From NCBI GenBank assembly GCA_955652155.1, contig CATPAT010000297.1, forward strand, positions 1-5,380: a stretch of DNA of 5,380 nt, in the 5' to 3' direction. Within the stretch, counting starts at the first letter, position 1; each line of letters starts with the position of its first letter. The translations under genes and the position numbers were made by a program. Below the pieces are notes generated by a model that did no database searches, was not told where the DNA came from, and saw only the letters and a list, made by a program, of their open reading frames with translations. This DNA comes from an uncultured Chthoniobacterales bacterium. GTDB taxonomy: Bacteria > Verrucomicrobiota > Verrucomicrobiia > Chthoniobacterales > UBA10450. Of this stretch, positions 1-5,220 are shown piece after piece.

Positions 1-2
1 AT

Positions 3-332
3 CATTTTAGCTTTACGCGGAACGGGCCCGGCGAAAATCCCTCGAGTTTCGCGGAGGCTTTCTTCTGCGTGCGCGAAGATTTCTTTCGCCCGGGTGAGGA
101 GCAATTTGACTTTAATGGGGAGCCGCCAAGCGGCTGGGCGGCGGCCGATCGGTGGCACGCTGTCTTCTCCGGCCTGCGCAATCCCGGCCAGCAAATGCTC
201 GAGCTGGTCTTCGTCTCATCCCAGGCGCTCGATCCAGCGAGTGTCGAGGAGCGCTTGGCAAAGGATATCCAGCATATTATCGTGGTAAGTCCCGCCACGG
301 AAGCCGGGGCACGGGTTATTCCAAAGTCGTAA
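3..332 (+). CDS. C-terminal part of an unrecognised protein (5' end outside the window)
   Basis: One frame is open from the first bases to TAA at 330-332, giving 109 residues with no internal stop. The reading continues upstream of the first possible internal start (GTG at 69), so I treat it as the tail of a longer gene that begins outside the window. Codons are GC-rich at the third position, as in the later real genes. The residues look like a soluble folded domain: an acidic and aromatic stretch around residues 23-40 (REDFFRPGEEQFDF), then WHAVFSGLRNPGQQ, a hydrophobic strand LELVFVS, and a last strand HIIVVSP before the end GARVIPKS. I do not recognise the family. A pilin-like or secretion-related protein next to a PEP-CTERM gene is possible, but nothing in the sequence proves it. 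The antisense frame over the same bases is also open, so the strand call rests mainly on composition. Confidence 0.6.
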   Translation, partial: HFSFTRNGPGENPSSFAEAFFCVREDFFRPGEEQFDFNGEPPSGWAAADRWHAVFSGLRNPGQQMLELVFVSSQALDPASVEERLAKDIQHIIVVSPATEAGARVIPKS

Positions 333-351
333 GACGGCATCTGCCGCCGTC
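333..351 (+). terminator. Small hairpin directly after the first stop codon
   Basis: GACGGC (333-338) pairs with GCCGTC (346-351) around a 7-nt loop, starting at the base after the TAA. No T run follows, so it is not a classical intrinsic terminator. It may only protect or shape the 3' end of the transcript. Confidence 0.25.
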
Positions 352-395
352 ACGATTAATCTGACGCAGACGGCGCGTCCCTACCCGCCCGGGCC

Positions 396-412
396 CTCCT
401 GAAAACCAGGAG
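396..412 (+). repeat. Short perfect inverted repeat (hairpin)
   Basis: CTCCTG (396-401) and CAGGAG (407-412) form a 6-bp stem with the loop AAAAC. No T run follows on the + strand. With the hairpin at 333-351 it could mark the end of the upstream transcript. A chance origin cannot be excluded for a 6-bp stem. Confidence 0.3.
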
Positions 413-449
413 CGCCTCCAGACTCAAATCAGGGCCTGATTCCGCCTGG

Positions 450-491
450 AAAAAAATCTAAAAACAAATTAAAAAAAAGACTGGACATAAT
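450..491 (+). promoter_or_regulatory. Possible promoter of the PEP-CTERM gene (A-tracts plus -10-like box)
   Basis: CATAAT at 486-491 matches the -10 consensus at five of six bases and lies 50 bp before the ATG. Three A-tracts upstream (450-456, 460-464, 471-478), spaced roughly one helical turn apart, could act as an UP element or a bend. The expected -35 position (about 463-468, AACAAA) is a poor match to TTGACA, so the call is weak. Confidence 0.3.
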
Positions 492-517
492 CTGCCGCCC
501 TGCTAAAAAAAAAGCGG

Positions 518-533
518 TAATTTAGCTAAATTA
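518..533. promoter_or_regulatory. 16-bp perfect palindrome, candidate operator
   Basis: TAATTTAGCTAAATTA reads the same on both strands and ends 7 bp before the ATG of the PEP-CTERM gene. It overlaps where a ribosome would bind, and no Shine-Dalgarno sequence is present there. Its size suits a homodimeric helix-turn-helix regulator. As RNA it could also form a weak hairpin with an AGCT loop that would hide the start region. No regulator gene is visible in the window. Confidence 0.4.
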
Positions 534-540
534 ACACGCT

Positions 541-1296
541 ATGGATACGAACAACGCCGTCTCGCAGCCCCAGATTAAAGGGAGGTCCCGTCCATTTCGT
601 TCGCTCTTATTTGCAGTGGCAGGCGCGTTGATACTCACGGGTTTTATCGTCCCGAGGGCGAATGCGGTGTTAGTGACTTATTTTAACTTTGAAGATTCGA
701 CCTTAGGCGCCGCCTTTGATCCTAATTCCGATCAGCCACCAGGAGCACAGAGTTCGACGCTCACGGTCGCTTTCGCGGGAGCCGCACCTATAAGCGTTGG
801 CGGGATCGCTCTAAATGTTGCGCCCGGTGACCTGGACCCCAACCTTCTAGGGATGGGTTTCCATGACACTAAGGCCGGCACTGCAGATATTACGTTTAGT
901 GTCAGCACGCTTAGTCTTACGAATTTTGCCTTGAGTTTCGCGGTTCGGGACGTGGGCAACGGCTTCACCCTTGCAACGGGCTCATACAGCCTTGATGGAG
1001 TAACTTTCACCACTACGGGGGTGTCCGGCCCGGTCGCAATTGCCTCCACGAGTTCAGCTGTAGTCACTTTCACCTTCCCTACCGCGGTTGATAACCAGGC
1101 GTCACCGGTCTTCTTCCGTTTCTCCCTCTCGGGGGGAAAGTCAAATGGTGTCGATCTCCAGTCCGTTGTGGACAACATCCAGCTCAACGCAGCTCCTGAG
1201 CCTGCGACCGTCGCCGGTGGGCTACTCGGGGCCTGCGGACTATGCTGGCATCAGCGCCGGCGGCTGATTCGCTTCCTCCGTTTGCGCCCCGCTTAG
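541..1296 (+). CDS. Secreted PEP-CTERM sorting-domain protein
   Basis: This 251-residue protein is built for export and surface attachment. Residues 1-42 are a signal peptide: basic stretch KGRSRPFR (13-20), hydrophobic core 21-37, and a likely signal peptidase I cut after ANA (40-42). Residues 43-215 are rich in Thr, Ser, Val, Phe and Gly and look like a beta-sandwich, opening with VTYFNFEDSTLG and closing with VVDNIQLNA, as in many jelly-roll surface proteins. The C-terminus is a PEP-CTERM signal: PEP at 219-221, a short hydrophobic stretch 224-236, then HQRRR (237-241). Family knowledge: exosortase recognises such tails and the proteins go to the envelope or exopolysaccharide matrix. Odd points are two Cys in the hydrophobic stretch (GACGLC) and ten residues after the Arg cluster. 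No exosortase gene is in the window. The ATG is the only start that keeps the complete signal peptide, although no Shine-Dalgarno is visible. The specific ligand or role is unknown. Confidence 0.88.
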   Translation: MDTNNAVSQPQIKGRSRPFRSLLFAVAGALILTGFIVPRANAVLVTYFNFEDSTLGAAFDPNSDQPPGAQSSTLTVAFAGAAPISVGGIALNVAPGDLDPNLLGMGFHDTKAGTADITFSVSTLSLTNFALSFAVRDVGNGFTLATGSYSLDGVTFTTTGVSGPVAIASTSSAVVTFTFPTAVDNQASPVFFRFSLSGGKSNGVDLQSVVDNIQLNAAPEPATVAGGLLGACGLCWHQRRRLIRFLRLRPA

Positions 1297-1304
1297 AAGG
1301 GGCG
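1285..1304 (+). terminator. GC-rich hairpin across the stop codon of the PEP-CTERM gene
   Basis: CGCCCC (1285-1290) pairs with GGGGCG (1299-1304), leaving an 8-nt loop that contains the TAG stop. It has no T run. It may act as a partial terminator or mRNA stabiliser, setting different levels for the PEP-CTERM gene and the TPR gene 62 bp downstream. Confidence 0.3.
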
Positions 1305-1358
1305 TGAAAGGGGTTCCGTTGCCGCGAGTGATCCCGGCGTCAAGGCACATCGTCTCTC

Positions 1359-3164
1359 GTGGCTAGCCGGCCGTCACATCCTCTCCCGACCGAGGACGAT
1401 TTTGATCTGACCCCGCCTGAGGAGCGACGCGCACGGCAACGCAGGCGCCGGCTGCTTTGGATTCTGCCGCTGGCAGCGACGCTTTTGGTCGCTGGGGGAT
1501 TCGCAGCTCCTCCGCTCCGCGATTATATTCGAGGCTGGCAGTCCCGCCGAGCGGCGCGCGCGTCGTTTGCGCTCATTGACCGCCAGCAATGGGAAGAGGC
1601 CTCCGCCAGGGCGCGCGATGCACTTCAGCTCCAATTTACTGAGCCCCAGGCCTGGCGTGCGATCGCACGAATCCTCTCGCGCACTCGCCAGGATGCGCCC
1701 GCGCTGGATTGGTGGAAAAAAATAGAAAAAGCCGGCCTGCTCACCTTTGAGGACCGTCGCGAGTATGCTGCGTCCGCTCTTGCGGCCGGCGAATTAGCGA
1801 CGGCCGCGACGCAGATTGACCCGCTCCTCGCACAACGGGAAGGCCCGGCACCAGTCGATACCCTGCTCGCCGGCCAGCTCGCCGTTCGTCGGGGCGATGG
1901 AGTTCTCGCGGTGGATTACGCCGGGCGCGCGTTGGCCGACAAGCACGCAAAACCTAACGAGATTCTCTCCGGTGCAATCCTTGTCCTCTCGGTCACAAAG
2001 CCTGAGTCGCCGCCTTATATCAGTGCGTGGAAACGCATCGAGGATTTGGCGCGCGATCCGGGTAATGTTGCGTCGCTTGCTGCGCTGGTGTTCCTTGCTC
2101 AACAACCCAAACCCACACCGGCAGCGACATCGGCGGGCGCCGCGTGGATGTCCGCCCTCGAAGTAGCTAGTCGATTAGAAAATCATCCGAAGGCTGGCCC
2201 TTTTCACCACCTTCTCGCGCTAAACCTCCGCGCTCGCGAAGACCCAACGCGCGCGGATGAATTTTTGAATCAAGCGATCGAGCGCTTCCGCGGAGGGGAC
2301 GATGAGATCCTGTTGGCACTGAACACCTCGCTTTACACGCAGGGACGTTATCAAACCATGCTTGACGTGCTGCCTCTGGAGCGTGCGCTGCAGCGGCGGG
2401 AACTTTTCCTGCAATATCTCGACGCGCTCTCCGCACTCGGACGCTTTAAAGAGGTTCGGGATTTGCTCACAAGCGAGCGGTTCCCCTTGAAACCAGTTCT
2501 CCAGCATATGTATCTCGCAACTGCCAAAGAACGGCTCGGAGAAACAACCGGGGTGGCCAACGAATGGCAACGCGCACTCGAAGCCGCCGATAACGAGGCG
2601 AAGTGCCTCGCACTGGGAACCTATGCCGAGAAGGCTGGCGCGGCTGAGATCGCTGATTCAGCCTACGCCCAGGCGATTTCCTTCGCACCGAATACGCGTG
2701 CCGCCTACGCCGGTCGCCTGCGCGTGGCTGAAGCGCATGGACAAACCGCCAAGGCCCAGGAGATTCTGGCCGAAATTGTGCGGTTGTGGCCGGACGACGA
2801 TCATGAGCGCAACCACGAAACGTACTTGCGTCTGCTGCTGGGCGCCTCCGGGGCCGATGCTGAGAAGGCTGTGCAAGAAGGCGAAGTTTTAGTGGCACGG
2901 GAACCATACAATTGGCAGGCGCGCGCGACGGTCGCGCTCGCGCAATTGCGGTTGGGTCATCCCGCCGCGGCCTTGCAGGCATTCTCCGGAATGAAAGCAA
3001 CGGACGAATCACCGGTCGGTCCACTGGCGGTCCGTGCCGTTGTGCTCGACGCAAACGGTTGGAAAGAAGGAGCGAAAGGAGACGCGCGCACTTTGGCAGC
3101 AGCACCGCTCTTACCAGAAGAACGGGCGCTGATCGCGCCGCTTCTCAGCGATCGAAGTCAGTAA
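1359..3164 (+). CDS. Inner-membrane-anchored TPR-repeat protein
   Basis: This 601-residue protein has a cytoplasmic N-terminal tail with an Arg cluster (23-31), one transmembrane helix (about 32-50, LLWILPLAATLLVAGGFAA) and a long alpha-helical domain. By the positive-inside rule, that domain should lie in the periplasm. It is made of degenerate tetratricopeptide-like helix pairs, for example near 68-92, 134-159, 167-193, 284-310, 351-371, 384-410, 416-442, 449-477 and 504-545. Signs include paired aromatic/Ala-Leu helices, GR and GD turns, and repeats such as YAQAISFAPNTRAAYAGR (436-453). TPR domains are protein-binding scaffolds, so an assembly or secretion role fits, but the partner is unknown. 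GTG at 1359 is the start: an in-frame TGA lies at 1329-1331 with no ATG between. AAGG at 1342-1345 is rather far upstream to be a ribosome site. It follows the PEP-CTERM gene by 62 bp and may be co-transcribed. It has no lipobox, so it differs from the TPR lipoprotein known from some PEP-CTERM systems. Confidence 0.85.
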   Translation: MASRPSHPLPTEDDFDLTPPEERRARQRRRRLLWILPLAATLLVAGGFAAPPLRDYIRGWQSRRAARASFALIDRQQWEEASARARDALQLQFTEPQAWRAIARILSRTRQDAPALDWWKKIEKAGLLTFEDRREYAASALAAGELATAATQIDPLLAQREGPAPVDTLLAGQLAVRRGDGVLAVDYAGRALADKHAKPNEILSGAILVLSVTKPESPPYISAWKRIEDLARDPGNVASLAALVFLAQQPKPTPAATSAGAAWMSALEVASRLENHPKAGPFHHLLALNLRAREDPTRADEFLNQAIERFRGGDDEILLALNTSLYTQGRYQTMLDVLPLERALQRRELFLQYLDALSALGRFKEVRDLLTSERFPLKPVLQHMYLATAKERLGETTGVANEWQRALEAADNEAKCLALGTYAEKAGAAEIADSAYAQAISFAPNTRAAYAGRLRVAEAHGQTAKAQEILAEIVRLWPDDDHERNHETYLRLLLGASGADAEKAVQEGEVLVAREPYNWQARATVALAQLRLGHPAAALQAFSGMKATDESPVGPLAVRAVVLDANGWKEGAKGDARTLAAAPLLPEERALIAPLLSDRSQ

Positions 3165-3264
3165 CGCTCTTCGTGCCCGTGCCACGCGTGCCACGTCGAT
3201 TCGCCCGGCTACTGACCGTAACGTTTCCTATTCGACTGCATTGACGATCCGTGCCAAATTTTAA
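3165..3264. other. Intergenic gap between TPR gene and truncated gmd
   Basis: These 100 bases separate two converging frames. I see no coding potential and no T-tailed hairpin. The left end holds a perfect tandem 9-mer (3178-3195). The end of the coherent gmd homology at about 3323 means that the true boundary of inserted or deleted DNA may lie inside or close to this gap. Confidence 0.5.
3178..3195. repeat. Tandem 9-bp direct repeat
   Basis: CGTGCCACG occurs twice in direct succession, preceded by a partial copy CGTGCC at 3172-3177. The joint contains the palindrome CACGCGTG (3183-3190). It lies just after the TPR gene stop. Confidence 0.5.
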
Positions 3265-3633
3265 TCAATGAAACGAGCGAAGGGAAAGCAGCGAAGCGAA
3301 AGTCGGCAAAATACTACGTTCGCTTTCGGGAATTTCGAAACTCAGGCTGACATGGCTTTGCCCGGCGAGATGATACACCTCCGTTGGGCAAACATCGCCG
3401 AAAATTCGTCGCAAGGTTGTGCTGTCGGAGAGATCGCCATAGTGGAGAAATAACCGTCGTCCGTAAAGTTTTTTATCGCGCCGCAGATGCTCGATGCGCG
3501 ATCGCAGCAAATTGCTCGTGCGCCGCACGATTCCGTGCACGGTGTAACCTTTCTCCAGGAGCAGCTCGGCCAAATAGGAACCGTCCTGGCCAGTGATTCC
3601 GGTAATCAGAGCAACTTTCTCGGAATCTTTCAT
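3265..3633 (-). pseudogene. gmd: Truncated GDP-mannose 4,6-dehydratase (N-terminal third only)
   Basis: The intact enzyme turns GDP-mannose into GDP-4-keto-6-deoxymannose, the first step toward GDP-fucose, GDP-rhamnose and related sugars for surface polysaccharides. The open frame has 122 residues; family members have about 320-375. Residues 1-103 match the family closely: KVALITGITGQDGSYLAE (6-23) with the GxxGxxG nucleotide site, GYTVHGIVRRTS (29-40), HYGDLSDSTTLRRI (64-77), EVYHLAGQSHVSLSFEIPE (85-103). After that the expected DVDGLGTLRLLEA-type segment is absent, and an unrelated tail of 19 residues runs to TGA at 3265-3267. The other two frames downstream show no Gmd homology either. So the catalytic Ser/Thr-Glu and YxxxK region is missing, and the product cannot be an active dehydratase. 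The break at about 3323 looks sudden, as from deletion or rearrangement, because the retained part shows no stops or frameshifts. Confidence 0.85.
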
Positions 3634-3652
3634 CTAAGGTCGTCCAATACCA

Positions 3653-4135
3653 GCATTGAATGCTTTTTGTCGTGCAGCCGAAGCGTGTCACAACCTATAT
3701 ATCGATTATGCAGGAACAGGAGAATTACTTTCAGCAGCAATGCAATTTCTTCAAGCTCCTGATCTCGGCGACAAAGTGACGTTACATGGGGGCACAGTCT
3801 AGTGAAGTTGCGCAACATTTGATGCAGAGGCGATATTTCTGCAACATTTGAAGAGTGATCCCGACAGGGAGATAAAGGAGCCTTACTCGTGGCTATTTTG
3901 GAGGCGATGACTCAAAGCCTTCCACTTATTTCAACTCGCCACAGGGAGATTCCTGAAGCCATGTTGGATGGTTCCACGGGTTGCTTGATGGATGAAGGAG
4001 CCAGCATGGCGATGGCAGAATGGCTAGTTGCAGTTGCGCGAAATCATGATCTGGACGGGCAAAATGGGTATCGCAGATTGGCAACGTGCCAGAGAACATT
4101 TTAGCCGGGAAAGGGAATGGACTGCCGCCTCAGAG
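3653..4135 (+). pseudogene. Decayed family-4 (GT-B) glycosyltransferase, C-terminal half
   Basis: Pieces in changing frames line up, in the right order, with the nucleotide-sugar-binding domain of GT4 enzymes that build exopolysaccharides. Frame 2: CRAAEACHNLYIDYAGTGEL and then LGDKVTLHGG (3671-3793), ended by TAG at 3800-3802. Frame 3: EVAQHLMQ (3804-3827). Frame 2 again: EAIFLQHLKSDPDREIKE (3827-3880), like the usual ADIFLQHS..DGDKEG. Frame 1: VAILEAMTQSLPLISTRH, IPEAMLDGSTGCL, MAEWLVAVAR (3889-4050), ending at TAG 4102-4104. Frame 2: MGIADWQRAREHFSREREW (4064-4120). The two Glu of the EX7E motif correspond to codons at 3878-3880 and 3901-3903, separated by a one-base loss. The N-terminal acceptor domain (about 200 residues) is absent. 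With an in-frame stop and at least three frame changes, this is a dead gene, not a sequencing slip. Composition is less GC-rich than the TPR gene. Confidence 0.85.
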
Positions 4136-4151
4136 TCATGGGATTGGACCT

Positions 4152-4190
4152 TGAAACGGAGGCGATTTCAAATCATCGCTTTGCGTTTCA
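4152..4190. repeat. 39-nt imperfect palindrome (hairpin)
   Basis: TGAAACG (4152-4158) pairs with CGTTTCA (4184-4190), and nested inside it GCGAT (4162-4166) pairs with ATCGC (4175-4179), with an 8-nt loop TTCAAATC and a small bulge between the two stems. It begins soon after the last recognisable glycosyltransferase codons. A mobile-element end or a terminator-like structure for the old gene are both possible. Confidence 0.5.
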
Positions 4191-4191
4191 A

Positions 4192-4222
4192 AAAACGACC
4201 ATTTTACGAGAGTAAAACGACC
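4192..4222. repeat. Direct repeat AAAACGACC, period 22
   Basis: AAAACGACC occurs at 4192-4200 and again at 4214-4222. The bases after each copy are similar (ATTTTA and TTTTAG). It directly adjoins the palindrome at 4152-4190. Confidence 0.5.
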
Positions 4223-4272
4223 TTTTAGCGCAAAATCCCTACAATCGCCATTGCCGCGCAGAATGCCGCTCG

Positions 4273-4296
4273 TTCTAGCACAAATTCTAGCACACA
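4273..4296. repeat. Tandem 12-mer duplication
   Basis: TTCTAGCACAAA (4273-4284) is followed at once by TTCTAGCACACA (4285-4296), with one mismatch. This may be a recent slippage duplication or the footprint of an insertion and excision. Confidence 0.5.
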
Positions 4297-4425
4297 GACG
4301 TGCCAGACCTTTGACCAACCGAGTCCGACCCGCACTGCGACTGGTCTTGCTTTCGTTGCGGCCCAAGGGGGCAAACAATGCACTCGCTCAAGGCAATCCT
4401 ATCCGAGCGGCCCGCCTGCCTGCGT

Positions 4426-5220
4426 TTAGAAAATGGAACGCACGATGCCGCCCTCGACGCGTAGCGCAGCGCCGTTTGTTGCCGACGAGAGAGGACTGGC
4501 AACGAAGGTCACGAGCGCGGCAACTTCATCTGTCGTGGCAAAGCGTTGCAAAAGGGAGCCGGGCCGCGCTGTGTGAAAGAATTCCTTCTCTATCTCACCG
4601 GGCGCGACATTTTTCGTTCTTGCCATGTCTATGAGAAATTTCTCGACGCCTTCCGAGCGGGTTGGACCAGCAAGCACCGAATTCACCGTGACGGCTGTAC
4701 CCACCGTCGTCTCGGCCAATCCTCGCGCGAGCGCCACCTGCATCGTCTTTGTGACTCCGCAGTGGATCATCTCCACTGGAATGTTCATGGCGGACTCGCT
4801 GGAAATGAAAATGATGCGCCCCCAATTTGCCGCTTTCATCCGCGACAGATAATGTCGCGACAGGCGCACCCCGCTCATAAAGTTTGTCTCGATAATCGCG
4901 TGCCAGTCGTCATCGCTGATTTGTTCGAATGGCTTCGGCTCGTAAACGCCGAGGTTGTTAACTAAAATATCCACCGATGGAAACCGTCGAGCGATCTCGA
5001 TCGCCGCTTCGGCGTTTGCGAGATTCGCCACGAACGGTTCGAGCCTGGCGTTCGGATGCGACCTGCGAATGGACGAGATGCTTTCCGACACGCGCGCTTC
5101 GGTGCGACCGTTAACGATAACACGGGTGCCTTCGGCAGCCAGCGACCTAGCAATGGCGAAACCAATCCCGGCCGTAGACCCAGTGACCAGAGCGGTTTTA
5201 TTTTCGAGTTTCAGGTTCAT
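4426..5220 (-). CDS. Short-chain dehydrogenase/reductase with catalytic Tyr replaced by Cys
   Basis: A complete 264-residue classical SDR, the usual length for the family, with a Rossmann fold that binds NAD(P). Visible motifs: TGSTAGIG (13-20, cofactor Gly-rich loop), NGR (37-39, after strand 2; Arg there suggests NADPH), NNLG (88-91), tetrad Asn 113 (ETNFMSG), IFISSES (137-143) with tetrad Ser in SS, and GVTK with Lys 158. The tetrad Tyr should be at 154 in an MIHYGxTK motif, but the codon is TGC (plus-strand bases 4759-4761), so the residue is Cys. GPTRSEGVEKFL (185-196) and the end GAALRVEGGIVRSIF are typical of members annotated as 3-oxoacyl-ACP reductase-like oxidoreductases; the substrate is unknown. 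The ATG start is well supported because it overlaps the stop of the upstream gene as ATGA. Apart from Tyr 154 nothing is decayed. Function is therefore uncertain: reduced or altered catalysis, a binding role, an early pseudogene, or a base error. Confidence 0.9.
   Translation of the reverse strand: MNLKLENKTALVTGSTAGIGFAIARSLAAEGTRVIVNGRTEARVSESISSIRRSHPNARLEPFVANLANAEAAIEIARRFPSVDILVNNLGVYEPKPFEQISDDDWHAIIETNFMSGVRLSRHYLSRMKAANWGRIIFISSESAMNIPVEMIHCGVTKTMQVALARGLAETTVGTAVTVNSVLAGPTRSEGVEKFLIDMARTKNVAPGEIEKEFFHTARPGSLLQRFATTDEVAALVTFVASPLSSATNGAALRVEGGIVRSIF

Larger units (their letters stand above)
333..540. other. Intergenic region upstream of the PEP-CTERM gene
   Basis: No coding frame is credible in these 208 bases. 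The left half is GC-rich and holds short inverted repeats: GACGGC/GCCGTC (333-351), GACGC/GCGTC (363-379), CTCCTG/CAGGAG with a 5-nt loop (396-412) and AATCA/TGATT (427-441). The right half, from 450, turns sharply A-rich, with A-tracts at 450-456, 460-464, 471-478 and 505-513, and ends in a palindrome (518-533) just before the ATG. The arrangement suggests transcript ends on the left and a promoter with control site on the right. Confidence 0.6.
4136..4425. other. Non-coding stretch with repeats between dead glycosyltransferase and SDR gene
   Basis: About 290 bases without a frame I trust. The left part is AT-rich and carries an imperfect palindrome (4152-4190) and a 9-bp direct repeat (4192-4200, 4214-4222). 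Then follows a tandem 12-mer (4273-4296). The rest (4297-4425) is GC-rich and featureless. No transposase or integrase remnant was recognised on either strand. There is also no clear T-tailed terminator for the SDR gene that ends at 4426. Confidence 0.55.

Noticed and set aside
2..340. 112-codon open frame on the - strand
   Set aside because: Product is rich in Ser, Lys and Pro without domain character; the + strand frame has better codon use and ordered strands. Not fully excluded.
482..495. Sigma-54-like promoter TGGACATAATCTGC before the PEP-CTERM gene
   Set aside because: GG and GC elements are one base too close (11 instead of 12) and the TGGCAC and TTGC blocks match poorly. Worth recalling only because some PEP-CTERM genes are known to be under sigma-54 control.
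732..1187. 151-codon open frame on the - strand
   Set aside because: Antisense to the PEP-CTERM gene, whose signal peptide and sorting tail make the + strand frame certain.
2467..3105. 212-codon open frame on the - strand
   Set aside because: It lies wholly inside the TPR gene, its product is dominated by Arg, Pro and Ala, and it has no family features. Long antisense frames are expected in GC-rich genes.
3274..3302. Repeated GCGAAG motifs resembling a short repeat array
   Set aside because: Copies are few and irregular, so they do not make a real array; they form the foreign tail of the truncated gmd frame.
3268..3453. 61-codon + strand frame starting MKRAKGKQRSESRQ
   Set aside because: Most of it is antisense to the conserved gmd part; no support for expression.
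3630..3818. 62-codon open frame on the - strand
   Set aside because: It is antisense to the glycosyltransferase remnant, which explains the bases better.
4136..4378. 80-codon open frame on the - strand in the repeat region
   Set aside because: No recognisable domain; it runs straight through the palindrome and the tandem repeats, as expected for chance.
4251..4634. 127-codon open frame on the + strand
   Set aside because: Half of it is antisense to the well-supported SDR gene and the product is very Arg-rich.
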